This document shows, piece by piece, positions 1 to 6,790 of a stretch of DNA of 10,000 nt. Within the stretch, counting starts at the first letter, position 1. Each line of letters begins with the position of its first letter. Both the position numbers and the translations under genes were made by a program. The notes under the pieces are model-generated. The model was not told the origin of the DNA. It did no database searches and was given only the letters and a program-made list of their open reading frames with translations. Origin of the DNA: Chrysomallon squamiferum (lineage: Eukaryota; Mollusca; Gastropoda; Neomphalida; Peltospiridae); the NCBI GenBank assembly GCA_012295275.1, contig CM022671.1, positions 18,164,456 to 18,174,455 of the forward strand, read 5' to 3'.

Positions 1-300
1 ATTTTATTTCTGATTCCCTTTCATTACTATAACCTCATTTTGTTAATAATAAAAGACAACAGTTAAATAATATTATATTTAAAAAGTTTCTCAGTTTTGT
101 TCCTTTATAAATATATCTCAGTAGAGTGAGAAATGATTAGCTATCAATTTCTTGGGTTATTGTTAAAACAAATGTTCATCTATGTTAGACAGATCTGACA
201 ATAAAAGTGTCCAAGGCTATTAGTGTAATTCATTCTTAGCGAACTGATTTAAAGAATTATGAAGAAATATAAATAATATATGAAAACAGAGAAAAGTAAA
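1..300. other. AT-rich non-coding sequence, nothing recognised
   Basis: No open frame of useful length, no microsatellite and no clear inverted or direct repeat was found here. The composition matches the rest of the window, so this is simply background intergenic or intronic sequence. Confidence 0.6.
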
Positions 301-344
301 CAACCATGTTTACGATGATTTTTTTTGAAAGTCAAATGTTTTTA

Positions 345-493
345 GGCAATTTGTCAACAAAGGCATATTTTTACCATGAAAAAAATAATTAATTAGTTTT
401 GCCCTTTGGCAATTTGTCATGAGATCAATTCAAAGGCATATTTTTTCCATGAAAAAACTGGTGCATAATTAATTATCCTGTTTTGCCCTTTGG
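345..493. repeat. Imperfect two-copy tandem duplication (63 and about 84 bases)
   Basis: Two head-to-tail copies start at 345 and 408. Each begins GGCAATTTGTCA, continues with AAAGGCATATTTTT and CCATGAAAAAA, then AATTAATTA, and ends TTTTGCCCTTTGG (401-409 and 485-493). The second copy carries extra bases after GTCA and after the A-run. The shared blocks appear in the same order, so this is a real duplication and not low complexity. No coding or structural role is visible. Confidence 0.8.
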
Positions 494-530
494 TTTAAAA
501 TGGATAAAAAATGTAAAAAATATTTTTTAG

Positions 531-611
531 GAAAGGTATAGATAAAAAATGGTTTTCAAAGGTAAAGGTGTATTTTGGAAAGGTATAGATATGCTTATGA
601 AAGGTAAAGCT
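531..611. repeat. Short degenerate tandem repeat, period about 42-47
   Basis: GAAAGGTATAGAT occurs at 531-543 and again at 578-590, 47 bases apart. AAAGGTAAAG occurs near 558 and 600, about 42 bases apart. Together they make about two copies of a purine-rich unit immediately downstream of the 345-493 duplication. The two duplications do not share an obvious sequence. Confidence 0.6.
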
Positions 612-654
612 AAACATGTTGTCTCACCTGACAAATTTTCAAATTATTCTGTGG

Positions 655-710
655 AGTCTTGATAAGGCAGAGCAAGGCATGTAGCATACGAGCTCGATTC
701 CTGTAATGAT
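655..710 (+). other. Weak tRNA-SINE-like promoter boxes (possible relic)
   Basis: GATAAGGCAGAGC (661-673) resembles an A-box of a tRNA-derived Pol III promoter, and AGCTCGATTCCT (691-702) resembles the B-box consensus GGTTCGANNCC. The spacing of about 30 bases is shorter than usual in a tRNA gene. No tRNA cloverleaf can be drawn, and there is no clear poly(A) tail or target duplication. It may be a decayed SINE head or chance similarity; confidence is low. Confidence 0.2.
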
Positions 711-830
711 AAATACCAGAAATTGTAAAATTTTGACCTCTGTTTTAAATGGAATGAATGATATCATAAATTTTATTTATTAAATCTTGGAATGAACAAA
801 GTTATCGTTAATTTTAAAATTCCAGGTAAA

Positions 831-831
831 T

Positions 832-865
<34 letters not shown>

Positions 866-866
866 T
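831..866. repeat. (TA)n microsatellite
   Basis: An almost pure TA dinucleotide run from 839 to 865, preceded by interrupted TATACATACA. It can form cruciform DNA and is expected to vary in length between individuals. No gene context is visible. Confidence 0.95.
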
Positions 867-1690
867 GATCCTACAGTCATTATACTTTTCTATAAATTTC
901 TATATTTTTAGGCTCTTCTTTAGTGTTTAATTGCTGGTTTAAATATTAAAAGATTTTAATACGGCAAGAACTATTTTGTTTTGATGTATAGGTCTCGCAG
1001 GTGTCAATGAAATCAATGTGTATAAATCTACTATTCCTGAGAGAAGGGATCTCAGAAATAAAACAATCAATTTCATTTAGTTTTTGTATTATTTAACAGG
1101 ATAACAGAAATAACTGTTTACTGTCTCAGGATATCAGTTTTATCCTGCTAAGTCAAATGTTGAATATACACAAATAAACTTTATTTTAAAATTTTTATCA
1201 TCATATAAAATAATGGATGGTGCACTGTTTTTAACAAAGAAAATATCTATTGTTTAGAAAAAACAATTTTAAAGGTTACAAAATTTCTATTTTTGTTCCA
1301 AAGCTTCACAAAATATCCTAAGGCCATTAAGCATTTTTATCATTCTTTTATTTTTTTCCTTTTATAAAAAATAACAAAAACAATATAAAATATAAAATAA
1401 TAAAAAAAGAAAAAAAAGAAAGCCTTTTAATAATAAGAAGAGATAGTACGTTATTTTAAAAATATCTGAAGAGAGGATATTTCAAAAATAGAACTTTTTT
1501 CCCCACAAGCAGATATTTTATAAACTCACTCCTATGTTTAGGATTAAAAATATGTTTTTAAAATGTCAGATGATGGTTACAGGAAAGGTTTGTTGTTATT
1601 AAATAACTAAAAATAACCAAGTCTGTTATTCATGTTCTAAAATTGTCTGCAGGGTTGTAACTTAATTACTTGGTTAGTCGTATAGAAAAT
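867..1690. other. AT-rich non-coding sequence with small inverted repeats
   Basis: No coding signal was found. Two small dyads are visible: TTCCTGAGA (1034-1042) with TCTCAGAA (1050-1058, one mismatch), and CAGGATAA (1097-1104) with TTATCCTG (1140-1147, perfect 8-base arms). A pyrimidine-to-A-rich low-complexity stretch lies at about 1340-1420. The frame that opens near 1670 starts at TTG and ends after 60 codons without any recognisable motif. Confidence 0.5.
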
Positions 1691-1699
1691 ATCACCGGA

Positions 1700-2570
1700 T
1701 GTCAAGATGGCAGATATAAGGACAAAATCAAGATATCAGAAATAAACACAAAAACACAAAATCATAATGCTGTTTTAACAGCAAGGTCTTTTTTTAATTG
1801 TATCTGCATCTATAACCTGAAAATATTACTAGATAGGAGGGCTGAAATATGAACAAAGTCAAAATAACAGAAACTATCTAAAATTAAAATGGCTGAAATA
1901 AAATCTAAAATGACTTATGTAACAATGAAAAGATATAAAGATCACAGCAAAATGAAACTTTTAAAAGCAAATGTCAAGTGTATGATCCATTTTTTTAAAT
2001 TTATACTGTATTTAATTAGCTCATATTTATGAACAATTTTGTTGAAAGTATTATTTTAATTCAAGATGACTGAAAGAAGTATGAAAGCAATATAGTTAAA
2101 TAAGGACAAAATACAGATGACTGAAATAAGCATGAAATCAAGATGAAGATATCTGCTATAATGAACAAAAATGATTAAGAAATTCTGGCAAAGTCTTCAC
2201 ATAATTGGATCAAGAATTAGTCTTGCAGAAAATATTACCAGAATTAAAGATGGCTTAAATAAGAATGCAAGAAAAATTAAGAAAAAAGAAAAAAAAAGAA
2301 AAGTTGAAATGAAGACAAAATCAAGAAGTCCAATACAAGCACAAAAAGAAAAAAGAAAGTTTTCAAAAGAAATGATCAAACATGAAAAAAAAAAAAAAAT
2401 GAAAACACCTAATGATTTGTAATGAGTTGGAATAAGTAACAAAAGCTTCAAGAAAATCTGTCTTTATATATGATTTGCTTTCTCGTCTGTTTTTAGTTTT
2501 GTTATTTATAATCATAATTATTATGATTTAAAGGTAGCTGAAAATAGCACAATATAAGTAAGACCAAAAC
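1700..2570. repeat. Decayed short-motif repeat cluster (CAAGATGGCTGAAATAAG-like)
   Basis: A motif resembling CAAGATGGCTGAAATAAG followed by GACAAAAT recurs in diverged form. Recognisable copies lie near 1702 (with AAGGACAAAATCAAGAT), 1736, 1840, 1888, 2062, 2101-2130 (TAAGGACAAAATACAGATGA then CTGAAATAAG), 2138, 2238, 2303 and 2533. All are in the same orientation, with gaps of 25-200 bases. The purine-rich character of 2260-2400 is partly due to this repeat. It looks like an old satellite- or minisatellite-type array that has diverged and been broken up by insertions and deletions. Unit boundaries cannot be fixed by eye. Confidence 0.5.
2260..2400. repeat. A/G-rich low-complexity tract
   Basis: Almost entirely A with interspersed G, ending in an A-run at 2385-2398. 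Stop codons are scarce in such sequence, so frames stay open on both strands (a Lys-rich frame on plus, a Phe-rich frame on minus). Neither has a motif of a known protein, and the tract is best read as low complexity. Confidence 0.8.
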
Positions 2571-2843
2571 TAATGTAGATCTATATAGGTACAGATATAA
2601 CAGTTATTAATATGATTTTATAAATTTTATAAATAGTATTATTTTAATATGTTTATTCAAAAAGATTTTACTCTAGAAAATAAATATGCATGGGTGTGTG
2701 TTCTGTGAATGGTTTTTGAAATATACAATATTTAAAATTAGTTACATCACAAGAGTAATTCCATGTTAAGGCAAATATATGCAAAATAAAAACTGTTATT
2801 TTAAAACATGAATAGAATATAAATTTTAATACATTCTCAGGAC
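2571..2843. other. AT-rich non-coding sequence
   Basis: Nothing recognisable apart from recurring TTATTTTAA words (near 2638 and 2795) that also occur elsewhere between 1.4 and 4.3 kb. No gene, microsatellite or terminal repeat is visible. Confidence 0.5.
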
Positions 2844-2999
2844 TAAACATTTTTTTTTTCAGATATTATCTAATCACACACACACACAACAAAACACAAA
2901 AACCCCATCAAAACAAGAATTCAAAAAGAAGAAGAAAAGGCTGCATCATAATGAATACAAAAAAACCCTCAGCAAAAAAAAAAAAAAAAAAAAAAAAAA
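2844..2999 (+). mobile_element. Possible poly(A)-tailed retroposon, 26-base A tail
   Basis: A pure run of 26 A (2974-2999) closes a segment that begins just after TAAACATTTT at 2844-2853. The same ten bases recur at 3005-3014, five bases beyond the A-run. Poly(A) plus flanking direct repeats is the mark of LINE-driven retroposition, but the five-base gap (TCAAT) between tail and repeat is not ideal. Part of the body is a T-run (2850-2859) and a short (CA)n (2875-2888). No Pol III box or coding motif is seen. It could equally be a plain poly(A) microsatellite. Confidence 0.25.
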
Positions 3000-3004
3000 T
3001 CAAT

Positions 3005-3205
3005 TAAACATTTTCATTTGTTATCACGAAAGTGAAAAGAATGCAAGATTAAAGAGTGTCAAAACCTGTGATTCACCACTAGGCAGGTGAGTCACCATTT
3101 CTGGGTGACAAATGATGACAAAATATTGTGGCTTCCAAATGTCACTTTATCACTGTCTGTCAAGACTGACACAAGATAATAAAAAAAAAAAAAAAAATAA
3201 ACATT
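3005..3205 (+). mobile_element. Candidate SINE-like or processed retroposon with A17 tail and 8-base target duplication
   Basis: The perfect 8-base direct repeat TAAACATT lies at 3005-3012 and 3198-3205. The second copy starts at the first base after a run of 17 A (3181-3197). The body of about 185 bases is less AT-rich than its flanks and ends GATAAT just before the tail. Within it, GTGATTCACCA (3068-3078) and GTGAGTCACCA (3087-3097) form a near-perfect direct repeat 19 bases apart. GGTGAGTCACC (3086-3096) is itself a small dyad. The AT-rich insertion site fits LINE endonuclease preference. No clear tRNA, 5S or 7SL head was recognised. A chance 8-base match is possible in such AT-rich DNA. 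Confidence 0.4.
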
Positions 3206-3239
3206 CTTCTGTATGTGAAGAAAAATACTTATAAATCTT

Positions 3240-3330
3240 TTTAAAATTTAAAAAAAAAATTAAAATTAAAATTAAACAAAAGTTTTCAAAAAATATTCTG
3301 TTAAGATGAAGGTTTAAAAAAAAAAAAAAT
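3240..3330. repeat. A-rich low complexity with (TTAAAA)n and A14
   Basis: ATTAAA units repeat near 3258-3276, followed by a 14-base A run at 3316-3329. No other structure was seen. Confidence 0.8.
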
Positions 3331-3427
3331 GTAGGCTTTAATTTAAATTGACATTACTTGTTTCATTAAGCATTTTAGTAACTAAAGCAGCTAACAGTTC
3401 TTAATGAATGTTAATAAGATAACAAAA

Positions 3428-3642
3428 TATTGGGTTGGAACAAAAGTTTATAGTTTATTTCTAAAGAGAAATTCAAATACAGTATTGAGATAAAGGTACA
3501 TAGATTTATTCAGCCATATAAGTGCTATTTTGTTCCATTAGCTTTTACCATCTTTGATACATGATTCTGCCCTCCCAGAACTTGGCATCTTTCTGTGTGA
3601 TGAACTGGTCTAAATGCTACAAATTCTGATTCCAACCCAATA
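3428..3642 (-). mobile_element. Internally deleted mariner element (miniature, about 211 bases)
   Basis: The ends form a perfect 15-base inverted repeat that includes the target dinucleotide: AATATTGGGTTGGAA at 3426-3440 and its complement at 3630-3644. TTGGGTTGGAACAAAAG is typical of mariner/Tc1 termini, and both ends abut TA (3428-3429 and 3641-3642), the known mariner target duplication. The interior, read on minus, holds the C-terminal end of a mariner transposase (3506-3616) followed by a short 3' untranslated stretch up to the terminal repeat at 3430. The 5' terminal repeat is joined almost directly to the C-terminal coding part, so nearly the whole transposase gene is deleted. The element could move only with transposase supplied in trans and is probably dead. 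Confidence 0.85.
3506..3616 (-). pseudogene. Mariner transposase, C-terminal remnant with in-frame stop
   Basis: Translation on the minus strand from 3616 gives HLDQFITQKDAKFWEG, then RIMYQRW, a TAA stop at 3545-3547, then KLMEQNSTYMAE and a terminal TAA at 3506-3508. This matches the conserved tail of mariner-family transposases: an aromatic pair followed by Gly-Ile, then Leu-Pro-x-Arg-Trp-x-Lys, and a closing Asn-Gly-x-Tyr near the natural stop. Only about 36 codons remain. The DNA-binding domain and the catalytic DD(34)D residues are absent. The stop within the Arg-Trp-Gln position looks like a CAA-to-TAA change. In the intact protein this region follows the catalytic core. The fragment is non-functional. 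Confidence 0.8.
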
Positions 3643-3741
3643 TTATATTTATTATTTAATTCTGATTTCACATTGAAGACAAACTATAGTTTATAACTAA
3701 TGGTTTTATTTTATATTTATTTATTTCAATTTCTATTGAAT

Positions 3742-3756
3742 TTTTGTTCCAACCCA
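3742..3756 (-). repeat. Third mariner terminal-repeat copy outside the TA-bounded element
   Basis: TTTTGTTCCAACCCA at 3742-3756 is the perfect complement of TGGGTTGGAACAAAA at 3431-3445, a 15-base match. It lies 100 bases beyond the inner right end and has no flanking TA. AATTCTGATT occurs at 3622-3631 and 3658-3667, bracketing the inner right end. The true ancestral element may therefore have run from 3430 to about 3757, with the inner terminal repeat introduced by a later rearrangement, or two mariner ends may simply lie side by side. Confidence 0.75.
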
Positions 3757-3769
3757 TTTTAAAATGTAT

Positions 3770-4335
3770 TTGTCTGATAGTTTTGGCTGAGATAATTTAA
3801 ATTAACAACAATTATTGTTGAAAACTGATTATTTTTATATTAAGAATCTTTTTTTAATGGTGAGATTGAAAACAATATTATTTTAAGTCAAAATGAACTG
3901 TTGTAATAAATCTCAGTCTTTTGGGTTAATATCAACATCAAATACAATGTTAATATTAATCTATATGACAGAAATGGTTAATTAAATTACAGTAATTGTC
4001 AAATTTGGAAATATTTTTAAAGATAGTATGTGTTTAATATTATTTTAAATAAAAAGCACTTGTTTCAGTTTGCACGAAACTGAAAAAATATTATTTATCT
4101 ACATGTTAATGGCATTTTTACCTGATAATAATGTTTACAGTGAAAATGTTTTCACAGTAATAATGTCAAAAATAATAAATTCTTTCACAGACAAAATATT
4201 TGACTACATATTGCAAACTAACCAATATTTCAACAAAAACAAGCTCAAGGAGAAAATTATTTCAAAGTAATTATTTTAAATAAAATTTATGCATTGACGT
4301 GTTCTTTTCTTGTACCACTGTTGGAAGAAAAAAAC
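3770..4335. other. AT-rich non-coding sequence with hairpins and a 16-base direct repeat
   Basis: ATTATTTTAAATAAAA occurs perfectly at 4039-4054 and 4270-4285. TTTCAGTTT (4063-4071) and AAACTGAAA (4077-4085) form a perfect 9-base hairpin with a 5-base loop. CAACAA/TTGTTG (3806-3820) is a small dyad. ATTGAAAACAATATTATTTT (from 3866) and the bases after it resemble GTTGAAAGTATTATTTTAAT (from 2041) and the bases after it, so this stretch may belong to the decayed repeat family seen further upstream. The 66-codon frame at 4070-4270 begins at TTG inside the hairpin and has no recognised motif. Confidence 0.5.
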
Positions 4336-4339
4336 TAAA

Positions 4340-4925
4340 TATTTTTTTTTATCAACCGAATATAAACGGCATAATATTTGCATAACCATAACACATGCCA
4401 ACAAAATATTGTGAACAATGTCTGAAACAAACAGTCCAAGTCAAATACAAGGAGGAAGAGATTTCCTGGTTCAGACTTTCTCGATCATGCTCGATATGAA
4501 ATGAATGTTTTAATAACACGACGCTAACCTTCACTTAAATCTGTTTACGTTGTACAAATACTAAACAAAAATTTCTTCTTATTGATTTTTATGAATTTAT
4601 CCTTGACCATACTGTGTGCTAGTAATACGGTACACATTAAGATTAGCTCAAAATGGATGAGGAAAAGGTTGGCGTTTAATTTTGCAACTGAATTTATTCG
4701 AATCGTTTCATGAATCTGATGCATTGCCAAGAGATGTCAATACCGTCATTACACTGATAAATCCAAGGATAAATAACTGCAATTCACTACAAACAAGAAA
4801 AATGCTTTAATCTCGTGTTTTTCAGCCAGTCGGAAGCTGCTGCAGAGAACACGATGTAGCTGTTAATGGAGACAGGTTTTAACTCAATTTAAGGTCATCT
4901 TTAAGCAGTCTTGGGTCGTGTGTCA
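4340..4925. other. Less AT-rich, CpG-containing island without a recognised gene
   Basis: This stretch is visibly richer in G+C than its surroundings and has scattered CpGs (for example near 4358, 4491, 4531, 4694, 4831 and 4852). Two frames of about 60 codons are open on the minus strand (4352-4534 and 4545-4730), but neither shows a family motif. Their open state can be explained by T-rich and A-rich patches. It may be old unique sequence, part of a gene (intron or untranslated region) or a decayed mobile element. No internal repeat was found. Confidence 0.4.
4826..4875 (+). other. Weak candidate internal exon (50 bases)
   Basis: TCTCGTGTTTTTCAG ends at 4825 and is a good splice acceptor. 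GAGACAG followed by GTTTTA (4876-4881) is an acceptable donor. Between them one frame is fully open and would read PVGSCCREHDVAVNGD plus two bases, while the other two frames contain stops. The segment is locally GC-richer with CpGs. No homologous protein is recognised, the donor lacks the usual GTRAGT, and such sites arise by chance. It is listed only as the best exon-like segment in this part of the window. Confidence 0.15.
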
Positions 4926-5083
4926 AAAGGGAAACAGCAGACTGCCAAATCAGTTTTAAAATATTCAATATTCCCAGTTTTTTTATTTTACATGTTTACT
5001 TTCACCAATCAGGGTGTTAGACTTAAGCATGTTGTCAAATGAAAAAAGAAAAACAAATTGAATGTCAGAACAGTTTAATGTTG

Positions 5084-5097
5084 ATGGTCATGACCAT
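5084..5097. repeat. Perfect 14-base palindrome
   Basis: ATGGTCATGACCAT equals its own reverse complement. It sits at the position of the GGTTGTGATCA block of the diverged tandem array and appears to be one copy's variant of that block. Confidence 0.9.
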
Positions 5098-5488
5098 GAA
5101 TGATTTTAAGTGTTAACATTCACAGATTGTCCATTAGATCCTTTTTTTTTTTGTAATTATTTTTTGCTGCAGTCTCTTTAATTTCAGCCATACAGTCATA
5201 GCAGTAAAAGAAAAAAAAAAAAAAAAATTAAGTGCTGAATTAGTTTAATATTTAAAGCTCAGTATTAACAAGCTTTGAATTTCTTTCAAGGTCTTTAAAA
5301 AAAATATTTAATCTTTTTTATTTTGTAATACAAAAATGAAAAATTAAATAGAAAAATTAGTGTAATGTTTATGGTTGTGATCATGCTAGTTTTCAAAATA
5401 ATTTCAATAATTACTTTTTAAAAGGAGTTTTGTTACCTAAAGAAAAAAAAAAGTCAAGTGTCAGATTGATTGAATATTTATAGTTGTG

Positions 5489-5518
5489 AAGAAATGATTA
5501 CATTATCAATCATTTCTT
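5489..5518. repeat. Perfect 11-base hairpin
   Basis: AAGAAATGATT (5489-5499) pairs with AATCATTTCTT (5508-5518) around an 8-base loop. It lies just after the GTTGTGA block of one array copy. The other copies do not show the full hairpin, so it is specific to this one. Confidence 0.9.
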
Positions 5519-5788
5519 GTATTTTTTCTTATACTTTTAAAAACAAAATTTCTTCAGTAAGGAAAATGACTTAAATGTGTTAAATTTTTATAGTTGTGAT
5601 CATAGATGAGAGTGTAAGAATTAAAGTCTCCTGTTATTTGCTATGCTCTTTTTAATTCTGTTTCAAGTTCCTTGATTTAAGTTAAGTTGTCAACAAATGG
5701 GGAAAATAAGATTAATAATAAAAATATAAAAACTCAGGAAAACTCAACCAGTTTGTTTTAATATTTATTAATATTGTTTAGGGAATCC

Positions 5789-5886
5789 AAAAAAAAAAAA
5801 AAAAAAAAAAAAAAATTAAAAATTATAAAAAAAAAAATAAAAAAAAAAAAAAAAAAAATAAATAATAATAATAATAATAATATAAA

Positions 5887-5947
<61 letters not shown>

Positions 5948-5980
5948 GTAATAGTAATAATAATAATTATTATTATTATT
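5789..5980. repeat. Poly(A) followed by (AAT)n with a closing (ATT)n
   Basis: A run of 27 A (5789-5815) and further A-runs to about 5858 pass into near-perfect (AAT)n from 5858 to about 5965. The strand sense then flips to (ATT)n at 5966-5980, making AATAATAATTATTATTATT-type self-complementary sequence at the junction. The order suggests an A-tail that seeded the trinucleotide repeat. Frames across it encode only Lys, Asn and Ile runs and are not genes. It interrupts the diverged array. Confidence 0.95.
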
Positions 5981-6300
5981 ACTGCTGCTAATGTTATTAA
6001 TAAAATAACTTAAAAGTGAATGAGCTTGTAATGTTTTTTAATCTTTCTCAAAGGTTTTTCATTTAATATCACTGTTGTTATTGTTATGTTTTAAGTCTTA
6101 ATATTACGCAAAAAACCCCACATACTGAGACCTTAGATAACATAAAACCATGCCACATCACTTTGTAAAAATCATTAGTTGCATTCTAACTGTCCTTGAA
6201 GTTTTCTTCTTTTTAAGTCATAATGTTGCAAAAAGGAAATAATTTCTGTCAAAATAGTTTAGTATTTCTAAAACTTATTAATGGCTTCTTACTTTCTTTG

Positions 6301-6365
6301 GTGCTTTTTTTTTTTTGTTTTATTTTTTTTTTTTTTCTTTGTTTGTTTAGTTGTTGTTGTTTTAA
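6301..6365. repeat. T-rich low-complexity tract
   Basis: Long T-runs with occasional G (TTTGTTTG, TTGTTGTTG) lie inside the diverged array and account for the extra length of that copy. Confidence 0.85.
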
Positions 6366-6790
6366 GATATAATTATAAAGAGGAAATACTTCAAGACAGA
6401 CCATTGTTGTGATCAAATAAATTTAAGAGTTTTTATTAATGGCTTCTTGCATTCCTTCAAGCTTTCTTGTTTGTTTTTCTACTGTTTTGTTTATTAAGCC
6501 GTGTTAGGTCACATGACAAACAGGAAATACTAAGTGCCAAAATAGGGTTATTTGCAGATGTGATCAAACAAGCTTTAGTTCTTTAATTGTTTTTTTTTAA
6601 ATTTGGTGTGTGTGTTTAAATGCCATACTGTATCATGTCAGAAGCAAACAAAAGCCAAAATAATATATCAGCATGAAAGATCACAGGAGTTTTTCTTCTT
6701 AAAACTTTTTTCATGATTTTTAACTTCTTTTTTTAGCACTTTAATAAAAAAGTTTTAAGCCATAAATGTAACTGATTTTCTTTGACACTT

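Larger units (their letters stand above)
4900..6790 (+). repeat. Highly diverged tandem array, unit about 105-170 bases, about eleven copies
   Basis: A shared order of blocks recurs: TTTTAAGCCATA, then TGTCAAAAGGAAATA, then AAGTGTCAAAATAGTTTAA, then TATTTATGGTTGTGATCA, then after about 30 bases TTCTTTCAAGGTTTT. Block positions (GGAAA/GTCA region) are near 4926, 5042, 5207, 5332, 5439, 5558, 5730, 6231, 6380, 6521 and 6639, with a partial start near 6752 (TTTTAAGCCATA). Spacings run 107, 116, 118, 119, 125, 141, 149, 165 and 172 bases. The best conserved pieces are TTTATGGTTGTGATCATG (5368), TTTATAGTTGTGA (5477) and TTTTATAGTTGTGATCAT (5586). Copies are diverged and differ in homopolymer length. 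No transposon ends or coding potential were seen, so it looks like an ancient satellite or minisatellite. Confidence 0.7.

Noticed and set aside
2171-2451. Overlapping Lys-rich (plus) and Phe-rich (minus) frames of about 84 codons
   Set aside because: A/G-rich low complexity on one strand and its complement on the other; no family motif or signal.
2850-2862. T-run followed by CAG resembling a splice acceptor
   Set aside because: No open frame or donor follows; T-runs ending in CAG are common in such DNA.
4070-4270. 66-codon frame
   Set aside because: Starts at TTG within a hairpin, which is unlikely in an animal genome; AT-driven composition and no recognised motif.
4352-4730. Two consecutive minus-strand frames of about 60 codons
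   Set aside because: Chance length for this composition, not in one frame, no recognised domain; kept only as part of the island description.
5774-6013. 79-codon Lys/Asn/Ile open frame
   Set aside because: It is a translation of poly(A) and (AAT)n; no protein-like composition.
4900-6790. Repeated blocks considered as a CRISPR array
   Set aside because: The repeats are diverged and the between-block sequence is related too; unit length and eukaryotic context do not fit.
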